From the NCBI GenBank assembly GCA_020350785.1, contig CP070722.1, positions 2,882,604-2,940,387 of the forward strand: 57,784 bases of DNA, read 5' to 3'. This document shows, piece after piece, positions 37,303 to 46,888 of this stretch. Source of the stretch: Gemmatimonadota bacterium (GTDB lineage Bacteria; Gemmatimonadota; Gemmatimonadetes; Palauibacterales; KS3-K002). The translations under genes were made by a program, and so were the position numbers. How positions within the stretch are numbered: position 1 is the stretch's first letter; each line of letters begins with the position of its first letter. The notes beneath the pieces are model-generated. The model made no database searches. It was not told the origin of the DNA and was given only the letters and a program-made list of their open reading frames with translations.

Positions 37303-38964
37303 TCAGTCGTTCGATCGTTCCACCGTGGTTGCGGCATCGCCCTCAAACTCGTCACCAGAAAGAGCTCGCAAGTCGGTCTTGAAGATTAGTGCCCCGCCCT
37401 CGGTCACATGCAGCAGCTCCAGACCGCCGGGATAGCGGCCCATCAGCGCATCGATCGGCTGCGCCGCGGCTGGGATGTCGCGACGGACCGCAAGATAGTC
37501 GACCCTCATCTCGAGCAGCAGTCGGGCCAACGGCTCGACAGGCGCTGGACCACTCCGGTACCACTGGTGCACGGCCTCTGTGTTATTCGGGACCGCGCGC
37601 CGCCCCGTGTGCAGCGCGATCAGGGGATCGAACTCATAGGCTATGACATCGCTGGGATCGGTGTTGCGCCGCACCCAATCGATGACCTCGGCGCCCAGGA
37701 CCGTCTTTCTGTACTGCGATCCGTCCCACACGCGTTGCTGAAGCGAACGGCTTTCTGGGACCCCGAGAAAGACGAGAAGCAGGACGACAGTCAGCATCGC
37801 GGGCGCAAGCCGGCGCCGCGACCATACGGCTGACGTACCCCCTACCCACCCCCCCACGCTGCTGATCAGACCGATCAGGCCTGCGGCAGCCAGGGCCAGC
37901 AGCAACGGAAACAGAACGAAGACGAAGCGGAACGGTGGAAATGACCAGGCGCTGACGATCCCGAGGTACAGCCACGGGTAGACGACCGTCGCGGGGGCGC
38001 TGCGATAATGCCTGCGCGCTCCCAACACGGCAAGAGTCAGAAGGGAAGCCCCGGCCAGCGATTGTACCAGCGCCGGCCGGCCCGAGAAGAACTTGCCACC
38101 GAGCGTTTGCAGCACGGCTCCGACGTTTGTGAAGATGATCGAGAAGGCCGCGAGTGGCGTCTCCGAAAGGTTCGATAGATAGAGCTGCACGTAGGACCCG
38201 TAGTGCGGCACGAGATAGTCCGGCACTTCCCGCCCCGAGATCATCGTGAAGGCTAGCCAAGGTGCCAGGATCAACGCCGCGACCGCGGCCGCCAGCCAGA
38301 ACTGCCGGCGCCCCTGGCGGTTCCAGATGGCGACGAGCGCCGCCGCGACCAGCGCCAATCCAACGGTGCGCGTGAGCGCCGCCAGGCCGGCCAAAGTTGC
38401 CGCAGCGATGATCCGCGCGCTGGAGCTCCGCTCGCCGGCCCGATCTACCGCCAACAGGGCCAACGGCACGATGACCAGGTAGAGGGGCTCCGACAGCAAG
38501 CCGGTGCTGACCAACATCATCGAGCCGGACGCGTAGCCAACCAGCGCCGCTGCCGCTGCGAGCGGCAAGCTCAAGATCCGAAGCTCGGCGAGCAGAAGGA
38601 CGAAGAGCCCGGCAGCCAAACCGATGTAGATGCCGTTCGCCAGCTTCATGGCGTTCAGTGCCGCGTCCTGGGTCCCGACAAGTTCCCAGAACGGCACCAA
38701 GCTCAGCGGATAGAGAGGAGGATATTTTACGCCTGGGATGCTGACCGGAAGGTAGGTCAAGCGGTAGCCGTCGCCCTGCGCGATCGCACGGGCGAGCAGC
38801 GCATAGATGCCATCATCGTAGTTGACCCCCACGAGGGACGGATTCTGTGCCCAAAGCCCCAAGCCGGCTACGACGACCGCGACAGACAGCCCAACCGCCA
38901 GACGAACCCAACGGCTCGAATGCCAGGCGGCCATCATCTCAGGCGTCTCCGACCCATCGGTCAC
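37303..38964 (-). CDS. Multi-pass membrane glycosyltransferase, GT39-like
   Basis: 553 residues with about a dozen hydrophobic helices. The first loop has NYDDGIYALLARAIAQGDGY, with the acidic pair typical of GT-C catalytic loops, and YPPLYPLSLVPFWEL. A soluble C-terminal part (about 420-553) contains DWVRRNTDPSDVIAYEFDPLIALHTGR. Enzymes of this type use a polyprenyl-phosphate sugar and transfer the sugar to lipid or protein on the outer side of the inner membrane; donor and acceptor are unknown. The start overlaps the upstream stop by 4 bases (ATGA). Confidence 0.72.
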   Translation of the reverse strand: MTDGSETPEMMAAWHSSRWVRLAVGLSVAVVVAGLGLWAQNPSLVGVNYDDGIYALLARAIAQGDGYRLTYLPVSIPGVKYPPLYPLSLVPFWELVGTQDAALNAMKLANGIYIGLAAGLFVLLLAELRILSLPLAAAAALVGYASGSMMLVSTGLLSEPLYLVIVPLALLAVDRAGERSSSARIIAAATLAGLAALTRTVGLALVAAALVAIWNRQGRRQFWLAAAVAALILAPWLAFTMISGREVPDYLVPHYGSYVQLYLSNLSETPLAAFSIIFTNVGAVLQTLGGKFFSGRPALVQSLAGASLLTLAVLGARRHYRSAPATVVYPWLYLGIVSAWSFPPFRFVFVLFPLLLALAAAGLIGLISSVGGWVGGTSAVWSRRRLAPAMLTVVLLLVFLGVPESRSLQQRVWDGSQYRKTVLGAEVIDWVRRNTDPSDVIAYEFDPLIALHTGRRAVPNNTEAVHQWYRSGPAPVEPLARLLLEMRVDYLAVRRDIPAAAQPIDALMGRYPGGLELLHVTEGGALIFKTDLRALSGDEFEGDAATTVERSND

Positions 38965-41015
38965 TGATCAACCAAACTCCCCTCATCCGGCCCCTTGGTC
39001 GAATCCCTGTATTCCAGAGGCCTCAGCTGCGGCAACTCTCCCACTTCATTGGACGCCGGTCCGTATGAGTAGACCGGACGGTCTGGATAGCGCTGCAGCA
39101 GCTTCCGGTTTCGCTCATCCCCAAAGTCCCGCGCGTAGATGATCCCGTGGCGCAGCCACGGGTCATTGCGCCAGACCAGCGTGCCATAAAGAGTATAGCC
39201 CTCTGTGTCCCGCTCGACCTGCTCGAGACAGACTGGGTCCAGAGCCCTCGTCGTGTCGTAGCGCACGCTCGATTCAGGCCAGTGCCCCGGAACGACTGGC
39301 AGCCTCATATCCCGCCATTCTGCCAGCTGCTGCCGCAGCGACTCCCGCGCCGCGGCCGAGTCGCGACCGGCGGCCGCCGTCGAGTCGGCCCGATCGAGCG
39401 CCTGCTGGAGTCGGCAGCCATCGACCGCTCGATAGGTCCGCTCCGTTTCCGAAGCCGAAATTCCCCAACTCCACAGGCGTGGTATCAGGCGATTGCCCCA
39501 GCCCACCCGCACGAAGACCAATCCCTGCTCGAGTCCGACATGCTCGGCCTCCACCTCCGGGTGCACCTTCATCTCGGGCCGCCAGCCGGCGATCACGCCG
39601 GCGCTGGCTGGCAGGTTGACCGCCAACGCGAATAGGGGGCCCGCGATCACGGCGAGTCTAAGGGCGGGCCGCCAGCGGGCCAACCGGCGGTCAAGCGTGG
39701 TGATTCCAAGCGTCGTGAGGAGGATGGCCGGAATCAGCGAGGCGAATAGAAAGCGTGGGCCGAGGTAGTTGTCGCGGTGCCAGTAGAAGAAGTAGGCGAG
39801 GGGCCCGACCAGCAACAAAGCCGCCAGAACACCCCCACGTCTTCGCGCTTCCCTATCGAACCCAGCGAGGCAGAGGGCCGCCAAGACGAATATTAGAGAC
39901 GGGTAGGGCCATGCGAAGAGGAAATCGTCAAGCTGCCGAAAGTCGCCTGCCGTGACCGCGAGCGACTTGAGCGGCGTGAACGGTTCACCCCAGGGATCCG
40001 TATGAAAGCCAAGGCCATGTCCCGGTCCCCAGAGCAGCGTATACCCGAAGCGGAGCGGGTGCCCCGTCGTGACGGTGTTGTAGCCCAGCAGCGGCAGCGC
40101 CGCGGCAATACAGGCGAGGCCGGCAGCGAACGCCCGGCGCCAACCGCCGCGGATCAACAACCAGATGCCGAGGACTCCCGCCCACGCCGCAGCCTCCAGC
40201 GGCCTTATGGCGGCGGCCGCGCCCAGACCGCCTCCCGTCAGCAGCGGCCAGATCAGCAGGGCGCCCGGCTCCGTGGCCCGCACCGCGGCATACAGGGCAA
40301 GTCCGAGGAAGAAACCCACCGTGACGTGATTCATGAAGCTGGCGCCCATGAAGAGGGCAAAGGGGGAAAGCAAGTAGAGAACCGCCGCCAGCTTGGCACT
40401 CCCCTCCCCCAACAGGCGTCGCGCCGCCAGAAACACCAGCAGGACCGTGCCGCCCGCAAACACCGGATTGACCAACCAGGGGAGCCCAACCGCCATTCCC
40501 AACGCAAGAAGCGCTGGGTGGCCTGGCGGGTACTGCGAGAACCATCTACCTACATGTTCTACCAGATGGCTGGCAGCGAAGAACTCGATCTGATCGGGTG
40601 CCGGTGCGGACAGGCTCCCGGCGAGGAAGATGCGGGCTTGAAACAGTTGAGCGATCGAGTCGACCAGATGCGGATTGTGAGAGAACAGAGCGCCAGACAG
40701 GAGCGCATCGACGATGATCGCCAGCGCAGCCGCGGCCAACACGAAGCCGGTCCCGGGTAGGGCCAGCACGCGCTCGCGCCAAATCTCGAGGCGTTGATCC
40801 AGTCTGGCGCCGCCCAGGCGCGCGGCCACTAGTGTCAACGCTGCCACGATCGAGCTGGTCACGAGCACTTGGAGGTTCGAAGTGCCGTAGAGCAAGCTCT
40901 CCGCCGTTTCGAAGCCCAGCCAGTCCCCCAAAGGCAGAAACACCATTCCCGCCAGTCCCACGGCGAGAGCGGGATAGGCGAGCGCGGGGATCAATTGGAA
41001 TCGTCCAGTGCTCAT
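38961..41015 (-). CDS. Large multi-pass membrane protein, GT-C-like
   Basis: 684 residues. The first periplasmic loop has HNPHLVDSIAQLFQARIF and FSQYPPGHPALLALG, a spacing seen in GT-C mannosyl/arabinosyl transferases; Asp in LVDSIAQ is a catalytic candidate. About a dozen helices follow, then a soluble region of about 210 residues rich in Arg, Asp and Trp (KVHPEVEAEHVGLEQGLVFVRVGWGNR). The sequence has no closer family I can name. ATG 41015 overlaps the preceding stop by 4 bases. It belongs to the kinase-regulator-GT operon. Confidence 0.68.
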   Translation of the reverse strand: MSTGRFQLIPALAYPALAVGLAGMVFLPLGDWLGFETAESLLYGTSNLQVLVTSSIVAALTLVAARLGGARLDQRLEIWRERVLALPGTGFVLAAAALAIIVDALLSGALFSHNPHLVDSIAQLFQARIFLAGSLSAPAPDQIEFFAASHLVEHVGRWFSQYPPGHPALLALGMAVGLPWLVNPVFAGGTVLLVFLAARRLLGEGSAKLAAVLYLLSPFALFMGASFMNHVTVGFFLGLALYAAVRATEPGALLIWPLLTGGGLGAAAAIRPLEAAAWAGVLGIWLLIRGGWRRAFAAGLACIAAALPLLGYNTVTTGHPLRFGYTLLWGPGHGLGFHTDPWGEPFTPLKSLAVTAGDFRQLDDFLFAWPYPSLIFVLAALCLAGFDREARRRGGVLAALLLVGPLAYFFYWHRDNYLGPRFLFASLIPAILLTTLGITTLDRRLARWRPALRLAVIAGPLFALAVNLPASAGVIAGWRPEMKVHPEVEAEHVGLEQGLVFVRVGWGNRLIPRLWSWGISASETERTYRAVDGCRLQQALDRADSTAAAGRDSAAARESLRQQLAEWRDMRLPVVPGHWPESSVRYDTTRALDPVCLEQVERDTEGYTLYGTLVWRNDPWLRHGIIYARDFGDERNRKLLQRYPDRPVYSYGPASNEVGELPQLRPLEYRDSTKGPDEGSLVDQ

Positions 41016-42835
41016 TCCGGCGGATCGCCCAGGCTGAGGACGCCTGTCGGATAGCCAGCCACCGGATCGATCGGCGTGAGAACGATGGGTGGGTGCGAAC
41101 GCTCACCCCCGCCTCCGCTTGACAGAGCGCGCAGCGCCTCCTGCAATTCCTCGTCGATGATCAGCAGCAGGTAAGGCACGCCCGGACGCAGCGGCGAATA
41201 GCCACCGCGGGCAAGCAGAATATGCCGGGTACCGACTCGCGAGGCGTAGTGTGCCATACCATCCAGCGAAGCCATCGGCATCGTCCGCCACTCCCAACCG
41301 CCCCAGACCGCAAAACGGGGATGCCAATGCATGAACAGACTGTCGCCGGACATTAGAGGCGCGAGGTCTTCCCCCACTTTGCGGTCCTCGTAGGCGACGA
41401 CCGAGAGCCGCTGGGCCAGATCGCCCAACGCATTACGACCGACGCTCAGAAGCGAGAGCGCGACCAGCGCACCAACCATTATGCGCCGAGCCAACGGGCG
41501 GCGCCGCCGGAACCTGACCGCGATCTTCTCTATTCCGTGCCCGGCCCAAAGAGCGAGTGCCGGAACAAGATACAGGAAGAAGCGAGGCAAGACTGCGAGG
41601 TAGAGGCCGACTACCAGACTGGCAGCCAAGCCAGCCGCCACGAACGCGGGTTGTGCCAGCCCGCGTGACACAAACAGACCCAGCACCACGAAGATCACGA
41701 AAAGCGGTCCGCACAACGTCCACAGCATGTATAGGTAGTTTTCCAGCCGGTTTGCGATCCGGGCAGACCACGACCTGGATGTTGGCGCCTCCAGCGCTGC
41801 CAACCTCGCGAATTGAGATCGCTGCTGCTCGGGTGCCACCCCGGATGGCGTTCCCCAGTATGGATTGAGGAGGTGCGTGTGCCCGGAGTCCAACCTGTAC
41901 CAGGTCTTAACGAAGTTGATGAGGTGCCGATCGTCCCTGAACGATTCCTGCAGCGTCTCGGCAGCAGGCCGCATCACCGACGGTTGACCGCTGAGACTCC
42001 ACCGATCATGGACCTCATGCAATCGTATCAGCTGCGGTGTAGCGATCACCAAGTAACCCACACCAGCCAATGCCGGGACCAACAGGCCACGCCAATCGTT
42101 GCCCTCGCGAAACCACACCACCCCACGCATCAGCACGTAAAGGCCGGCGAACACTATCGCCTCGGCTCGAGTCATGTAGGCCAACGCCAAGATCGCACCG
42201 CCCAGCAACGAGAGTACCACGCGAGCAGGGCCACTCCCTCGGAGCGCTGCCTCCCCACTTCCCACCGCAGCGAACAGCAAGAGCAGGTAGGTCGGCTCGG
42301 TCCCGGCATACATGTGTTGCCATATGGGCCCCAACTTCGGACTCACATCCACCAGCGCTGGCCAGGCGACGAGAAGCGAAGTCGCCGTCCAGGCCACGTC
42401 GGCTCCCGCACTGCTCCGCCGCAGCAGGTACCAGACCGGAATGATGAGGAGTGCGCCCGAGAGAACGGAGAGCGCACGTTGCGCGGCGAGAAGGCTCAGT
42501 CCGCCAATCAAGCTCAGCGCCGCAGTCGCAGCCGGCAGCAAGGGTCCCAGCGCGGTGTGTGGCAGCCCGTTCAGCGACGGACCGGCGCCCTCCAGGTAGC
42601 TACGCGCGATGAGCAAGTACATCGCTTCATCCCAGTCCAGGTAGTCTCCACGCAGCCAGAAGAAGAGCCCACGTACCAGCAGTGCCGCGACGACCAAGAC
42701 CGCCAACCGTGGAAGCGCGCGCTTCAGATCCTCTGTGGGAGCGCTACCCGCGGTCTCATGCTGTCCGATCACCCGTCCGTCCGTCGCTTCCGCCTCCGGG
42801 GTGGCTCCCCCAGCGCCGTGCTTGGCGGGGTTCAC
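41012..42835 (-). CDS. Multi-pass membrane glycosyltransferase, GT39-like
   Basis: 607 residues. A first helix (LPRLAVLVVAALLVRGLFFWL) is followed by RGDYLDWDEAMYLLIARSYLEGAGPS, where DWDE is the acidic motif of GT39/ArnT-like enzymes. Many helices and a C-terminal soluble part (DSLFMHWHPRFAVWGGWEWRTMP) follow. GTG 42835 is chosen because it overlaps the regulator stop as GTGA; the frame is open further upstream inside the regulator gene. The coupling means the regulator, this enzyme and the two following GT genes come from one mRNA. Confidence 0.72.
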   Translation of the reverse strand: MNPAKHGAGGATPEAEATDGRVIGQHETAGSAPTEDLKRALPRLAVLVVAALLVRGLFFWLRGDYLDWDEAMYLLIARSYLEGAGPSLNGLPHTALGPLLPAATAALSLIGGLSLLAAQRALSVLSGALLIIPVWYLLRRSSAGADVAWTATSLLVAWPALVDVSPKLGPIWQHMYAGTEPTYLLLLFAAVGSGEAALRGSGPARVVLSLLGGAILALAYMTRAEAIVFAGLYVLMRGVVWFREGNDWRGLLVPALAGVGYLVIATPQLIRLHEVHDRWSLSGQPSVMRPAAETLQESFRDDRHLINFVKTWYRLDSGHTHLLNPYWGTPSGVAPEQQRSQFARLAALEAPTSRSWSARIANRLENYLYMLWTLCGPLFVIFVVLGLFVSRGLAQPAFVAAGLAASLVVGLYLAVLPRFFLYLVPALALWAGHGIEKIAVRFRRRRPLARRIMVGALVALSLLSVGRNALGDLAQRLSVVAYEDRKVGEDLAPLMSGDSLFMHWHPRFAVWGGWEWRTMPMASLDGMAHYASRVGTRHILLARGGYSPLRPGVPYLLLIIDEELQEALRALSSGGGGERSHPPIVLTPIDPVAGYPTGVLSLGDPPE

Positions 42836-44199
42836 TCGTTGGTCTCGAAACGTGCTAGCTTGCGGTAGAGCGTGGAGGGATCGATGCCCAAGACCTCGGC
42901 CGCCCGGGTCTTGTTGCCGCCTTCCGCCCGGAGCACCCATTCGATGTAGGCTTGCTCGATAACTTCCAGAGGAGGGTTTCCAGCTTGTTGAGCGCTGACC
43001 AGCGGCACCGGTTGCCGCTCGATCACGCGCTTGGGTAGAACGCTACGATCGATGATCTCGGACGGAGTCATCGCCACGGCTCGCTCCAGTGCGTTCTCCA
43101 GCTCGCGGACGTTGCCCGGCCACTCGTACTCCATCAGTGCGGCCAGCGCATCCTCCGACAGCCGCTTGCGTTCGGTATCACGAGCGCGGGCAAACCGTTC
43201 CAAGAAGTTCTCGGCGAGCAACGGAATGTCGTCTCGCCTCTCGCGCAGCGGTGGTAGGTGGATAGCTATGACGTTCAACCGATAGAACAGATCGCTGCGG
43301 AAATTGCCACGCCGGATCTCTTCCTCCAGATCGGCGTTCGTCGCCGCGATTATTCGCACCTCCACCTGAACCGGTTCCGTGGCGCCGACGGGGATGACCT
43401 CATGCTGTTGCAAGACGTTCAGCAGCCTGACCTGAGTAGCCGGCACCATCTCTCCCACCTCGTCCAGAAACAGCGTGCCCCCGCCGGCGGCCACGAAAAG
43501 TCCTTGCTTGTCACGCACCGCGCCCGTGAAACTGCCCTTCACGTGACCGAACAATTCCGACTCGAGCAGGCTTTCGGTCAGCGCGCCGCAGTTGATGCTG
43601 AGGAATGAACTGTCGGCTCGCTCGGATAGCTGGTGTATGTAGCGTGCCAGCACTTCCTTGCCTGTTCCGCTCTCGCCTTGAATCAGCACCGTCGACTCGG
43701 TCGGCGCCACGGTCTCCGCGGTCTTCAGAGCTTCGAGAAAGCTCCGACACTTTCCGATTGGGCTCGACATCCGCGACGCGTCGCGCCGGCGAATCTCCCG
43801 CTTCAGAGTTCGGTTCTCCAGGGTCACTCGCCCAAAGTCGAACGCCTTTCGAAGGATCGCCAGCAACTCATCATTGGTGAACGGCTTCTGCACGTAGTAG
43901 AAAGCACCTTGGTTGACCGCCTGGATCGCCGACTGCAGCGACGCCTGAGCCGTCATCAAGACCACGGGAACATCCGGATGACGCGAGCGCGTCTCAGCCA
44001 AGACATCGATTCCGGTAACCTTCGGCATACGTATGTCGGTCAGCACGACATCGGGATTCTCGGCCAGCTTCTCGATCGCTTCTCCGCCCGAAAGCGCCGT
44101 GATAACGGAGAACCCTTCCCGCTTGAGCAGAACCTTCAGCGTGTCGACGATGCTCTCTTCATCATCGACAATCAGCACTCTCGGCTTTGTCTTATTCAC
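42832..44199 (-). CDS. PilR-like NtrC-family response regulator
   Basis: 455 residues. The receiver has Asp55 (VVLTDIRMPKVTG) with Lys in YVQKPFTND. The AAA+ domain has Walker [12 protein letters not shown] and Walker B GTLFLDEVGEM. The sigma-54 contact loop is GSFTGA (222-227), with Ser for the usual Ala. The C-terminal Fis-like helix-turn-helix is GGNKTRAAEVLGIDPSTLYRKLARF. The start ATG 44199 overlaps the kinase stop, and the stop overlaps the first GT gene. The partner kinase resembles PilS, so control of pilus or surface genes is a reasonable inference. Confidence 0.9.
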   Translation of the reverse strand: MNKTKPRVLIVDDEESIVDTLKVLLKREGFSVITALSGGEAIEKLAENPDVVLTDIRMPKVTGIDVLAETRSRHPDVPVVLMTAQASLQSAIQAVNQGAFYYVQKPFTNDELLAILRKAFDFGRVTLENRTLKREIRRRDASRMSSPIGKCRSFLEALKTAETVAPTESTVLIQGESGTGKEVLARYIHQLSERADSSFLSINCGALTESLLESELFGHVKGSFTGAVRDKQGLFVAAGGGTLFLDEVGEMVPATQVRLLNVLQQHEVIPVGATEPVQVEVRIIAATNADLEEEIRRGNFRSDLFYRLNVIAIHLPPLRERRDDIPLLAENFLERFARARDTERKRLSEDALAALMEYEWPGNVRELENALERAVAMTPSEIIDRSVLPKRVIERQPVPLVSAQQAGNPPLEVIEQAYIEWVLRAEGGNKTRAAEVLGIDPSTLYRKLARFETNE

Positions 44200-45980
44200 G
44201 CCTCAAACTCTCCTACGATGCTCGTTTCATCCACAACACGCCCGGGCAGGCACACGGTGAAGCACGTGCCCTTTCCAGGCGTCGACGTAACCAGCACGGT
44301 CCCCTGGTGCTCCCTGATCGCGCGGTGGACAATCGCCAGCCCCAAGCCGCTGCCGCCGCGCCGGCGGCTGAAGAAGGGGTCGAAAATCCGCTGCAGATCA
44401 GCCCTCTCGATGCCGGGGCCATCATCGGCCACGATCATAACGACAGGGTTGGTCATCTCGATCCCTCTCGGTGCACAGTCCCCGGCCCCTCCGCGCACTT
44501 CTACCAGTACGTTCGTCTGCCTGCCGGGTTGAGCTGCTTGCACCGCATTGAGCACGAGATTGACGACCACACGATGCATCAAATCTTCATCCCCCTCGAT
44601 CACCACCGGGTCGGCGTCCAACTGCGTGCGAATCTCGATTTCCGCCCGATAGCTGGGGTGTTGCCGCACCAGTTTGACGGCGTGCTTCGCCACTTCACGC
44701 AGATCCAACTCCTCGCTCCGCTCGATGCGAATCCGGGCAAAGTCTATGAAGTCGCTCAACAGGCGCGCCAAACGGTCGGATTCGCGCAAGATCAGCTGCG
44801 ACAGGATGCGATCGTCCTCGTCCGCCCCTTCCCGCAGACCCAATTGCTGCACCGAGCTGCTGATAGAGGCGAGCGGGTTCTTGATCTCGTGCGCCAGCGA
44901 CGCCGACAGCTCGGCCACCGCCTCCAGGCGTTGCGTTCGCCTTCGCAGTTCCTCCATCTGCTTGCGATCCGAGATATCCCGCATGATCGCCGTCACGGAC
45001 GGCGGCCCGTCGATTCGATCGAGCAAGGCCGTGCTAATACCCACCGGAATTTCTTGATCGCCACGCCGGACCGCGATCTCGGCGCTGGCGACCGGCAGCC
45101 TGTGCCGCCGCGTTCGCTCCAAAGCCTGTTCGAGACCGGCCGACCGCCTGCCCAACTCTTCCAGTACCGGCCTGTCGAGCCACAACCCCAAGTCTATAGC
45201 CAACAATCGCTGAGCCGCCGGGTTCGCGTACACAAGCCGACCGTCCGCATCGACCGTCAGCAGCGCCGTCGGGATGTTCGCCAGTATGTCGCCCGTCTCC
45301 GTACGCAGCTGTTCCAGCGCGGACTCCACAGATGTCAGCTCCGCGCCCGTTTGGCGGAGCTTGCTGCTGACGAGACCGACGACCACCGCCAGCGTCGCGA
45401 AGATGCCCACCTGCAGCGCCACCACCGTGTCGAGCCCGCCCCCCTGTACCCAGGTCGACTCAGCAAGGTAGGCCAGACAGGCAAGCGCGCTGACCAGCAG
45501 CGAGCCCGAGAATGGAAGGATCAACGTGTAGGCACTGATGACGAGGATATACAGCGGCGCGACGATGCTTTCCCGACCACCGGTGAGATGAACGACCAGC
45601 GTCACCAGGATGATGTCGAGCACAGCTTGGGCGTGCAGAAAGACGGTACCGGGTTGGCGCATGCGAACGTGGGAATGCCAGTACGACAACGACGTCAGCG
45701 TCAGGGTGGCTACCAACGCCAGCGTAGCCGACAGCGTCTGGTTAGGCGATGCCGCAGACCATGCAAGCACCGCCGCCGCGAAGATCCCCCCGGCAAGACT
45801 CAGCCGCGCCAAGTAGATCCAGCGAAGAACCTGCAGCGCCTTGACTCGACCGCCCACGCCAAGACCGCCTCGTACCGGCACGAGAGAACTCGAAGCCGGA
45901 ACGCTCATGGCATCTCTCGTCCCGGTCTCGGCCCGCCCGCCGCCCCGTTCAGCCGCCGTTTTGGACGTCGCCACCTCCAT
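44196..45980 (-). CDS. PilS-like sensor histidine kinase with PAS domain
   Basis: About 594 residues. The N-terminal 210 residues contain about six membrane helices (from LRWIYLARLSLAGGIFAAAVL onward) with very short loops, as in PilS. A PAS domain follows (ILANIPTALLTVDADGRLVYANPAAQRLL). The phosphoacceptor His is in ASLAHEIKNPLASISS (about residue 364), with N box RVVVNLVLNAVQAA and G boxes DDGPGIE and GGSGLGLAIV. ATG 45980 is used; TTG 45986 and ATG 45908 (MSVPASS) are possible. The stop overlaps the regulator start. Upstream 46000-46165 is non-coding with a short TTGCA/TGCAA dyad. Confidence 0.88.
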   Translation of the reverse strand: MEVATSKTAAERGGGRAETGTRDAMSVPASSSLVPVRGGLGVGGRVKALQVLRWIYLARLSLAGGIFAAAVLAWSAASPNQTLSATLALVATLTLTSLSYWHSHVRMRQPGTVFLHAQAVLDIILVTLVVHLTGGRESIVAPLYILVISAYTLILPFSGSLLVSALACLAYLAESTWVQGGGLDTVVALQVGIFATLAVVVGLVSSKLRQTGAELTSVESALEQLRTETGDILANIPTALLTVDADGRLVYANPAAQRLLAIDLGLWLDRPVLEELGRRSAGLEQALERTRRHRLPVASAEIAVRRGDQEIPVGISTALLDRIDGPPSVTAIMRDISDRKQMEELRRRTQRLEAVAELSASLAHEIKNPLASISSSVQQLGLREGADEDDRILSQLILRESDRLARLLSDFIDFARIRIERSEELDLREVAKHAVKLVRQHPSYRAEIEIRTQLDADPVVIEGDEDLMHRVVVNLVLNAVQAAQPGRQTNVLVEVRGGAGDCAPRGIEMTNPVVMIVADDGPGIERADLQRIFDPFFSRRRGGSGLGLAIVHRAIREHQGTVLVTSTPGKGTCFTVCLPGRVVDETSIVGEFEA

Positions 45981-46165
45981 CGTCAACCGGCAAAGCTACT
46001 GGAATCCAGAGTTCCTTCTAGGAAGCCACCTGGGGGAAAGAACGCTACTGAATGGACAAGGGGTGAATCACGACGATTCGGTCGCGCGCAACAATAATCA
46101 GAGCTATTGCAAAATGCAAGACCCGCGACCGCCTGCTCCACCTCATGGCGCGGGCCTGGGCGACA

Positions 46166-46888
46166 TCAATCACCTCTTCTCCCGCCGACCACCAGCAGGG
46201 AGCTGCCAAACGGGATCGGGAGGCGCCCCAAGACCCGGTGCTCGGTCCGCGACAACAGATAGAGGGATTCGTTGATCCAGCCTGGCGGAACGCGGGGAAC
46301 GGATGGGCTCAGCTGGAAGGTAGTTTCGACTAGGCGCCGGGCCAGTTTGGCCGGAAAGACCCAGTGGAAGAAATAACGATCGCAATCGATTCGCAGATCC
46401 GCCTTCCTTGCCATTTCACGAAAAGTCCGCTTCGTGTAGCGAGTATAGTGTCGGTTAATCTCGTCGTGACCCGTCCACAGTAGGCGAAAGGCGGGGACAG
46501 TTACCACGATAAGGCCGTCCGGCTCGAGCAGCTCGAGTGAATGCCGCACCGCTGAAACCGGATCAGGCAAGTGCTCAAGCACATCAAGCATCAGAATCAG
46601 CGAGAACGCCTTCCCAGGATCGAAGTCATCATCGTACCGCGCGAGATGGATCCGCTCACGGTGCTTGTCGCCGATCAAGCTCTCATCTGCTTCGACGCCC
46701 TCGACTTCTCCAAACTGCGCGAGTTGATCGAAAAGGAACCCACCACCGCAGCCAACATCGAGAATCGCGCGCTGCCTGCTGGGGGACAGCCTGCGGCGCA
46801 AGACATCGAGCAGCATCGCCTCTCTCGACCGCCACCACCAGTGCTGAGTATAGAGCTCGCGGTAGACCCCGCTGTAGGCTGGGTCCAT
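46166..46888 (-). CDS. Class I SAM-dependent methyltransferase
   Basis: 240 residues. Motif I is AILDVGCGGGFLFDQLA; the acidic end of strand 2 is EGVEADESL, and motif II/III regions are LILMLDVLEHLPDPVSAV and LLEPDGLIVVTVPA. Members in such contexts often modify sugars, lipids or quinones. The HINRHYTRYTK segment and basic C-terminal part (GRLPIPFGSSLLVVG) resemble the UbiG-like surface-polysaccharide group. ATG 46888 directly follows the GT2 stop (TGATG); GTG 46891 is an alternative. It is cotranscribed with the GT2 gene. Confidence 0.8.
   Translation of the reverse strand: MDPAYSGVYRELYTQHWWWRSREAMLLDVLRRRLSPSRQRAILDVGCGGGFLFDQLAQFGEVEGVEADESLIGDKHRERIHLARYDDDFDPGKAFSLILMLDVLEHLPDPVSAVRHSLELLEPDGLIVVTVPAFRLLWTGHDEINRHYTRYTKRTFREMARKADLRIDCDRYFFHWVFPAKLARRLVETTFQLSPSVPRVPPGWINESLYLLSRTEHRVLGRLPIPFGSSLLVVGGRRGD

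Noticed and set aside
44187..46097. 636-codon plus-strand frame opposite the PilS-like kinase
   Set aside because: Long antisense frames are common in G+C-rich genes. It is His/Arg/Gln-rich and low-complexity, and lacks any domain.
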